NCBI GenBank assembly: GCA_937870675.1
Contig: CALMZN010000062.1
Location: 1 to 11,780 of the forward strand
Length of the DNA stretch: 11,780 nucleotides
Source of the DNA: an uncultured bacterium
GTDB taxonomy: Bacteria; Patescibacteriota; Patescibacteriia; UBA1558; GWA2-36-10
Reading direction: 5' to 3'
Shown here: in pieces, positions 7,120-11,780 of the stretch
How positions within the stretch are numbered: the stretch's first letter is position 1
Layout: every line of letters begins with the position of its first letter
Notes under the pieces: model-generated
Database searches by the model: none
The model's input: only the letters and a program-made list of their open reading frames with translations
Told to the model about the DNA's origin: nothing
Translations under genes and position numbers: made by a program

Positions 7120-7751
7120 GACCTTAACCTCCCTTCTAAATAAGCACATGTCTCAGCATGATAACTAACACCACCAAATATCCTTCTCAATTCTTCTGGC
7201 AAGTTGAGTAAAATACTGGATTTTATCTCAACCTTGTCTTCATTTAGCGTGGCTATGCACTCCGATTCGGACAATTTTTTTCCAACAAAACCAAAAACCC
7301 GAATATTGTGATCAAGTGTCAGTCTAGCATTTACCGTTAACCAATGACTACGCCGAACGGACATGCCAACCATTGGAGTAAAGCTTCCGTGTAAATTCGC
7401 CAAAGGACCCAGTAATTCATCTACGGAACCATTGACCAACGAACTAAATGCTTCATTGACCTGCACAACATGTCGATCCTTTATGACCAAACCATCTTTA
7501 TTGGTGCGTTTGATCTCCAGAAACCCATCACCCAAGAAAGACAAAGTCTTCTCCGTAGATGAAGAATAAAAACGCAAACGAGTATATGTTTTTACCACAC
7601 CTCTTTGATACGCGGGCAAAAAATATACTGTTGATGTTATTGGATTTGCATATTCTTGTTGTTCCGCGATGGATTCTAACCTGCCTTTAACTAGGGCGAA
7701 AAATCGACTGGAAAAAAAATAACGAAACTCATGTCTTACATCGCGGCTCAT
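7080..7751 (-). CDS. VTC-domain protein, possible polyphosphate or triphosphate enzyme
   Basis: 223 residues covering one VTC domain, the catalytic fold of yeast Vtc4 polyphosphate polymerase and a member of the triphosphate-tunnel superfamily. Blocks in order: RHEFRYFF (6-13), TSTVYF (39-44), TRLRFY (57-62, two tunnel Arg), FLEIKRTNKDGLVIKDR (77-93, Lys81 and Lys91), MSVRRSHW (130-137), NARLTLDHNI (141-150) and KVEIKS (173-178, the late EIK glutamate). The charged tunnel residues thus appear intact, though the first strand has Arg where bacterial relatives usually have Lys. No transmembrane or SPX domain is attached, and the DUF4956 membrane partner often found with bacterial VTC genes is absent here. 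Translation starts after AGGAGGT. The next gene is a CYTH protein overlapping its 3' end, so two tunnel-fold proteins are made together, perhaps as a complex. Confidence 0.75.
   Translation of the reverse strand: MSRDVRHEFRYFFSSRFFALVKGRLESIAEQQEYANPITSTVYFLPAYQRGVVKTYTRLRFYSSSTEKTLSFLGDGFLEIKRTNKDGLVIKDRHVVQVNEAFSSLVNGSVDELLGPLANLHGSFTPMVGMSVRRSHWLTVNARLTLDHNIRVFGFVGKKLSESECIATLNEDKVEIKSSILLNLPEELRRIFGGVSYHAETCAYLEGRLRSCYQQWHQGMLCK
7128..7133 (-). promoter_or_regulatory. Shine-Dalgarno deciding the CYTH start
   Basis: GGGAGG on the minus strand lies eight bases before ATG 7119 and inside the VTC reading frame. It supports 7119 over the upstream ATG at 7149. Confidence 0.75.
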
Positions 7752-7756
7752 GACCC

Positions 7757-7763
7757 ACCTCCT
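7757..7763 (-). promoter_or_regulatory. Strong Shine-Dalgarno of the VTC gene
   Basis: AGGAGGT lies five bases before ATG 7751. Together with the CYTH site it contrasts with the other genes here, which lack a recognisable Shine-Dalgarno, suggesting high translation or a foreign origin. Confidence 0.85.
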
Positions 7764-7765
7764 AT

Positions 7766-7776
7766 TTGACTGTCAA
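7766..7776. repeat. 11-bp perfect palindrome in the VTC leader
   Basis: TTGAC-T-GTCAA lies just upstream of the VTC Shine-Dalgarno. Part of it belongs to a 9-bp direct repeat, ACTGTCAAG, at 7769-7777 and 7850-7858; the second copy includes the promoter -35. It may be a second regulator site or a leftover promoter copy. Confidence 0.4.
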
Positions 7777-7786
7777 GGTTCTTATT

Positions 7787-7818
7787 TATAGCCGTCTATA
7801 TGATTATAGCCGTCTATT
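7787..7818 (-). promoter_or_regulatory. Tandem operator-like sites upstream of the VTC-CYTH unit
   Basis: TATAGCCGTCTAT occurs at 7787-7799 and again at 7805-7817, an 18-bp period. The first site extended to 7800 is a palindrome, TATAG-CCGT-CTATA, with perfect 5-bp arms. Both follow the predicted start site (about 7823). The 11-mer core is identical to the one before the ABC-F gene, so one regulator probably controls both units. In RNA each copy could also form a small hairpin with an ACGG loop. Confidence 0.75.
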
Positions 7819-7829
7819 TATATATCTTT

Positions 7830-7857
7830 ATTATAGACCAAACAAAAAAACTGTCAA
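7830..7857 (-). promoter_or_regulatory. Perfect-hexamer promoter of the VTC-CYTH unit
   Basis: On the minus strand TTGACA (7857-7852), a 16-bp spacer and TATAAT (7835-7830) match both sigma-70 hexamers exactly. The leader from about 7823 to ATG 7751 is roughly 70 nt. Nothing else was recognised between 7858 and the hydrolase stop at 7914. Confidence 0.82.
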
Positions 7858-7913
7858 GAGACAACAAGACAGCATCTAATTTTATTAAACCAACAAATTA
7901 TTGACCTTGCTTT

Positions 7914-8795
7914 CTAATTGGTCATACCACCACTCCTCTTTTCCAAAGCATCCAATGCTTGATCAACCACTGGCGTATATTCCTCTGCTTTTATAACAAA
8001 ATCAGCGTGCGCCCCTTTGACAGAATAAAAACCGTCAACATGCTCTGGCTTAACTACTTCCTGCATTCTGTCCATAGGAAAAGCATGATCATCAACCCCA
8101 TGAATGATTGATATACCCATTCCGTCTTTTTTCAGTTTGGCCAAATAATCTTCTATTTGCGTATCAGAAATCGCCGATATCTCGCGCAAAGCTTGGGGCA
8201 GATCTTTGGCAGCCGACTTGATCATACCACCATATACCTTGGCCCAGCGAGCCAGCTTTTCTTGGTCACCAAAAGATTCTGCAAAATGCTTGAACAGATC
8301 TCTCAAAAAACCAGCTGTCAAACGCACTTCATTGTCTTGACCAATCATACCCCCAGGGTTGACTAAAACTAAATTTCTAAATTTTTCAGGAAAAAGCAAA
8401 GCCGCTAAAGTGACATAAATCCCTCCCTCCGAATACCCAACTGCGTCGGCCTTAGAAATATTTTTGTTTTCCAATGCCTCCAGGAGAGCGGCTACTTTTC
8501 TCAACTCTGATTCTGGCAAATCACCAGTTTTTTCGTCACTCATACCATGCTCAATGCCATGCACAGCATCTACGGAAATCACACGGCGACCAGCATCGGC
8601 CAAAGATAAAATATTATTTTTGTAGGCCCCGGACTCGCCTCCCCAGCCAAAACCAAACACGGCTGGAGTTGCCGTCTTTTTTTGATCTGGATTGATATCC
8701 AATATTTCCAGTCGCTGTCCTAATATTTCTACTTTGTCCCTGGTGTCAAATTGCTCAGCCAAACTTCTTTTGGAAGTAAATCCTTCATAGTTCAT
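7914..8795 (-). CDS. Alpha/beta hydrolase
   Basis: 293 residues with a full alpha/beta hydrolase triad: nucleophile S122 in GYSEGG (120-125), acid D235 or D236 in GVDDHAFP (233-240), and H263 in GAHADF (261-266). The oxyanion-side GFGWGGES (48-55) follows the first strands, and a helical lid lies at about 155-225. There is no signal peptide, so a cytosolic esterase, lipase or peptidase-like role is likely; the substrate is unknown. The frame extends to a TTG at 8825, but ATG 8795 is the better start because the extra residues show no domain character and no Shine-Dalgarno precedes the TTG. It starts 49 bp after the histidine kinase stop on the same strand, so co-transcription is likely. No obvious terminator follows. 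Confidence 0.85.
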   Translation of the reverse strand: MNYEGFTSKRSLAEQFDTRDKVEILGQRLEILDINPDQKKTATPAVFGFGWGGESGAYKNNILSLADAGRRVISVDAVHGIEHGMSDEKTGDLPESELRKVAALLEALENKNISKADAVGYSEGGIYVTLAALLFPEKFRNLVLVNPGGMIGQDNEVRLTAGFLRDLFKHFAESFGDQEKLARWAKVYGGMIKSAAKDLPQALREISAISDTQIEDYLAKLKKDGMGISIIHGVDDHAFPMDRMQEVVKPEHVDGFYSVKGAHADFVIKAEEYTPVVDQALDALEKRSGGMTN

Positions 8796-8844
8796 ACAAA
8801 AAATTATTTCTCTTTTATACCACAATTGTCTATTTCAAAAAAAT

Positions 8845-11664
8845 TTATGCTTTCATTTCCTCGGTATTTGGCTCGGCTCCTTTTAATGCTATCACAAACT
8901 GGAAAGTACTCCCCTTTTCTTTGCCAGCGCTTTCTACCCAGATTTTACCGCCATGCTCTTTGATAATTTTTTGAGCGATGAAAAGCCCCAGGCCAGAACC
9001 GCCAGTATGAATCTGCGCCGCTCCACTAGCGCGCACAAACTTTCTAAATAAATTTTTGGCTTCTTCGGGGTCTATGCCAATGCCAGTGTCTTTTACAATG
9101 AAGTGCAAATTTTCATTTTCTACCACAGCGCTGACTTCAATCTGACCTTTGGGTGTGTATTTTATGGAATTATCAATCAAGTTCAAAACTACTTCGCGCA
9201 ATTTGTCAGCATCAGCGGCCACCAAGGGCAGTGCTGGTTTTGGTTTTTTGTAAATTAACTTCACGCCTTTTTTGTCTGACTCATTGTGTAGCTCAGCTAT
9301 TACACTCTCTATCATATCGCCAATCTGCAAGGGCTTCTTCTCAATCTTCAAACGACCTGATTCAATACGCGACACATTCAAAAATATATTGACTAAGCGA
9401 GCCAAGCGTGCGGCGCTTTCAAATAAGTCCTTGACGACTTTACCTATTTTTGGCGGCACCGCGCCAAAGTCCCCATCAGAAATCATAGACAAATAACCCT
9501 TAAGCGCGGAAATTGGCGTGCGCAACTGATGAGAAGCAATGGACAAAAACTCGGACTTGGCCTGATCCAGCTCGCGCAAGCGCATATTAGCAATCTGCAA
9601 ATCTTGGTTAGTAGCTTGCAAATTATTGTACAAGCGCAAATTTCTAGACACGATACCAACTTGGTCAGCCAAGGCAATCATGGTGTCCGTATCCAAAGAG
9701 TTCACCTGCTCTTTTTCTACATTCAACAAAAAATGAATAATACCGATGATTTTATCTTCGGAAAAAATTGGTAAGCCAACAATAGTTTTGACTCCTAATT
9801 TTTCTTGCACCTGATCCATTACTGCTTTGGCTACTGGCGGTGAAAAGAAGTCAGACATTTTGTCCGAGGTATTCATTTGGCCTGACATTACCGTCTTGAC
9901 GCCCAGCAAATCTCTCATCTTCATTTCAGCTTCAAAATTTTTGGGATCTTGACCTAAAATTTTAATGACTTGCTCGCTCTGCTCATTTTCAGTAATAGCG
10001 CCGATGCGCAAAATATTATTTTTTTCGTCAATGAAGCTTAAAATACCACCAATATAGCCAAACTCCAAAGCAATACTATTGGCTATCATTTGATTGACCT
10101 GCTTCAGATCCATGGTGCGACTAATAAAATTAGTGACTGTCTGCATGGCTGTCAAAAATTTATTGCGCTGTTCAAGACCAACATTAGCCTCTTTTAAACT
10201 CTTGGTCTTAGAATCAACCTTAGCTTGCAAGCCCACATTCAAGGCCTGGACCTCTTCATATAGCTTGGATTTTTCGATGGCTGTGGCAATTTGGGGAGTC
10301 AAAATCTTCAAAAAATTAATGTCATCCTGCCCATAAAGTTCACCAGAGCTTTTGGCGCTGAATAAAAAAATAGAAGTTAATTGGCCGTTGTCGCCAAAAA
10401 CTGGCACTACCATTTCCACCTTTAAATCTTCTGCTTCCTTGATGAAACTCCCCAATTCTTGATAATACGGGGTTTCTGAATTCAAATCATTTTGACTGCG
10501 AATTAATTCCTCAATGATAATAAAATCATGGCGATCTTTGAGTAATTTAATAAATAATTCGCTAAGTTTTACGCGAAAATTATTATTTTTGGAACTAGCG
10601 ATTAAGTGCCACTCGCTTTTTTTAGTTATTAATGCGGAAACCTGTTTTATTTTGAGTTGCTCAGCCAAAAGATTGCACAGGGCTAAAGAAAATTTTCCTA
10701 GATCAATCTCTTTGGCCACAACAGCACTGGCTTGCTGTAAAAGTTTTTGGTAATCAATGCGATCTTTGTAAAAAATACGGTCCGTTAACCTTGCGAAAAT
10801 ATTTTTTACTGGATCTAGAAAAACCACAACTATAACTGACGCCACCATGTACAACAATACCTTTGTATAAGAATTGTCTGTTTTTAAATATGTACTAGTC
10901 AAAAATACCGTCCCTGCAAAAAAAGCAGTGACAACAGCGACTAAAAAACCATATAAAATACCCCTAGTTATTACCAGCCGAATATCCATCAGTCTGAATT
11001 TAACTATTGCATAAGATATGAGTACCGGGTAAATAGGAATGATTAAATTTCCATAAGGCGGAATATTAATATCATACCAAAGAAAAAAATTAAAAACACC
11101 GCCAATCAAGGCAATCAGGCAACCAATACTAACATATTTAATTTGATTTCGAAGCGATCCTGAGGATTTCTTGTAATATTTCACTAACAGTATACCCGTA
11201 TATAACGTCAGGGCAAAATACACAAAGATAATATAAAAAATATAAAGTGAACCAGCATTAGGCCAAAAAATAAAGCCAAATTTACTCTCAACCCCCCTTA
11301 CCATCAAATTAGAAAAAAGGTTTGCTGCGCTAAAAAAAATACCCAAAATATAGGCAATAACCAATACTACATTATTAATTTTTTTTACCAATATTTTACT
11401 AAATAAACAAGAAATCCAGTGTGTAAATAAAATCGGAATCCAAATTGAACCTAGTGTCAAAAATTTTAACCAAAAAATTGCTATCTCTGGATCACCAAAG
11501 ACAGATAACCAACGCCAATAACCAAATGACCAGACTGCCGTACTAAAGGTAAGTACCGAAAACACAATATTCGAATAATTTCTTTTCTTCGCAAATACAA
11601 AAAAACTGATAATTATAGATACTGAAAAATTAACTAATCCAGATATGGCAAATAATGTTTGCAT
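8845..11664 (-). CDS. Membrane sensor histidine kinase with multi-TM sensor and two GAF-like regions
   Basis: 939 residues. Residues 1-225 contain seven hydrophobic segments resembling the histidine kinase N-terminal 7TM domain; two more follow at about 236-256 and 266-284. Residues 305-470 form a GAF-like region ending PVFGDNGQL...IATAIEKSKLYEEV, then a coiled coil (about 465-505), a second GAF-like region (about 500-680) and a second short coiled coil (683-705). The kinase core is complete: H-box phospho-acceptor H712 in SHQLRTP, N-box NLIDNSIKYTP (828-838), G1 DTGIG (859-863), F-box LFRKF (872-876) and G2 GGSGLGL (888-894). It should autophosphorylate and pass phosphate to a response regulator, which is not in the window and is not fused. 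The kinase end is richer in GC than the TM end. ATG 11664 starts directly at the first TM helix and has no Shine-Dalgarno. Confidence 0.93.
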   Translation of the reverse strand: MQTLFAISGLVNFSVSIIISFFVFAKKRNYSNIVFSVLTFSTAVWSFGYWRWLSVFGDPEIAIFWLKFLTLGSIWIPILFTHWISCLFSKILVKKINNVVLVIAYILGIFFSAANLFSNLMVRGVESKFGFIFWPNAGSLYIFYIIFVYFALTLYTGILLVKYYKKSSGSLRNQIKYVSIGCLIALIGGVFNFFLWYDINIPPYGNLIIPIYPVLISYAIVKFRLMDIRLVITRGILYGFLVAVVTAFFAGTVFLTSTYLKTDNSYTKVLLYMVASVIVVVFLDPVKNIFARLTDRIFYKDRIDYQKLLQQASAVVAKEIDLGKFSLALCNLLAEQLKIKQVSALITKKSEWHLIASSKNNNFRVKLSELFIKLLKDRHDFIIIEELIRSQNDLNSETPYYQELGSFIKEAEDLKVEMVVPVFGDNGQLTSIFLFSAKSSGELYGQDDINFLKILTPQIATAIEKSKLYEEVQALNVGLQAKVDSKTKSLKEANVGLEQRNKFLTAMQTVTNFISRTMDLKQVNQMIANSIALEFGYIGGILSFIDEKNNILRIGAITENEQSEQVIKILGQDPKNFEAEMKMRDLLGVKTVMSGQMNTSDKMSDFFSPPVAKAVMDQVQEKLGVKTIVGLPIFSEDKIIGIIHFLLNVEKEQVNSLDTDTMIALADQVGIVSRNLRLYNNLQATNQDLQIANMRLRELDQAKSEFLSIASHQLRTPISALKGYLSMISDGDFGAVPPKIGKVVKDLFESAARLARLVNIFLNVSRIESGRLKIEKKPLQIGDMIESVIAELHNESDKKGVKLIYKKPKPALPLVAADADKLREVVLNLIDNSIKYTPKGQIEVSAVVENENLHFIVKDTGIGIDPEEAKNLFRKFVRASGAAQIHTGGSGLGLFIAQKIIKEHGGKIWVESAGKEKGSTFQFVIALKGAEPNTEEMKA

Positions 11665-11685
11665 ATTTATTTATGCATTTGTGAT

Positions 11686-11718
<33 letters not shown>

Positions 11719-11736
11719 GTTGGTGCTGTAGACGCA

Positions 11737-11755
11737 CAGGTAAGTGTCAGGTAAG
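11737..11755. repeat. 11-bp-period direct repeat upstream of the histidine kinase
   Basis: CAGGTAAG occurs at 11737-11744 and 11748-11755, starting 11 bp apart (CTTACCTG on the minus strand). Tandem 11-bp-spaced direct repeats are the binding style of OmpR/PhoB-type response regulators, so autoregulation of the kinase is conceivable. The rest of 11719-11780 is G/T-rich with nothing recognised. Confidence 0.5.
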
Positions 11756-11780
11756 TTTATGGGTTGTGAGTGTGGATTAG

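Noticed and set aside
7787..7839. CRISPR-like array from the repeated TATAGCC units
   Set aside because: There are only two full repeats, of about 13 bp, with 5-bp gaps, in a promoter leader; these are operators, not repeats with spacers.
7832..7839. TATAGACC as a third operator copy before the VTC gene
   Set aside because: Only the first half matches, and it is part of the -10 TATAAT and its flank.
8796..8825. TTG start extending the alpha/beta hydrolase
   Set aside because: It has no Shine-Dalgarno, and the extra ten residues have no domain character; ATG 8795 is simpler.
11737..11755. CAG-GTAAG as eukaryotic splice donors, hinting at contaminant DNA
   Set aside because: The adjacent 939-codon intronless bacterial kinase and the rest of the window are clearly bacterial; the match is short.

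Overview
The window looks like bacterial accessory DNA, most plausibly from a Patescibacteria (CPR) genome. That placement is an inference. It rests on overall AT-richness with strong local swings in composition, mostly Shine-Dalgarno-less starts, a long histidine kinase with an N-terminal multi-TM sensor plus two GAF-like regions, and a secreted SpvB/YD-type protein. All genes read through in the standard code. Nine complete stop codons are visible (five TAA, four TAG) and none is TGA.

Layout, left to right. (1) Minus strand, 1-3842: an ABC-F ATPase (2190-3842) is followed by a G-rich hairpin, a small HExxH peptidase-like protein (1501-2133), a Nudix hydrolase (1077-1499) and the N-terminal 348 residues of a secreted SpvB-like giant protein that runs off the left edge. 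(2) A 100-bp intergenic region (3843-3942) carries a consensus minus-strand promoter for the ABC-F gene and a possible overlapping plus-strand promoter. (3) A very AT-rich block, 3943-6320, holds an ATP-grasp ligase and a PIG-L/LmbE deacetylase (plus strand, overlapping by 14 bp), meeting tail-to-tail (11-bp overlap) with a minus-strand protein resembling zinc-dependent phospholipase C. (4) Minus strand, 6342-7857: a compact transcription unit with a perfect-hexamer promoter, tandem operator-like sites, strong ribosome binding sites, a VTC-domain protein overlapping a CYTH-domain protein, and an intrinsic terminator. (5) Minus strand, 7914-11664: a 939-residue sensor histidine kinase followed by an alpha/beta hydrolase. 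A compound dinucleotide repeat and an 11-bp-period direct repeat lie upstream of the kinase.

The most notable signal is a shared regulatory element. The 11-mer TATAGCCGTCT occurs three times, once downstream of the ABC-F promoter and twice downstream of the VTC-CYTH promoter, and I found no other exact copy. In both leaders the sites form pairs spaced 18 bp apart within about the first 40 transcribed bases. Both units also end in a similar GGGAG-type hairpin and are richer in GC than the block between them. This suggests a small regulon joining a ribosome-associated ABC-F ATPase to two triphosphate-tunnel proteins, a possible stress or antibiotic response whose regulator is not in the window. 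The biological role is inference; the repeats and motifs are directly visible.
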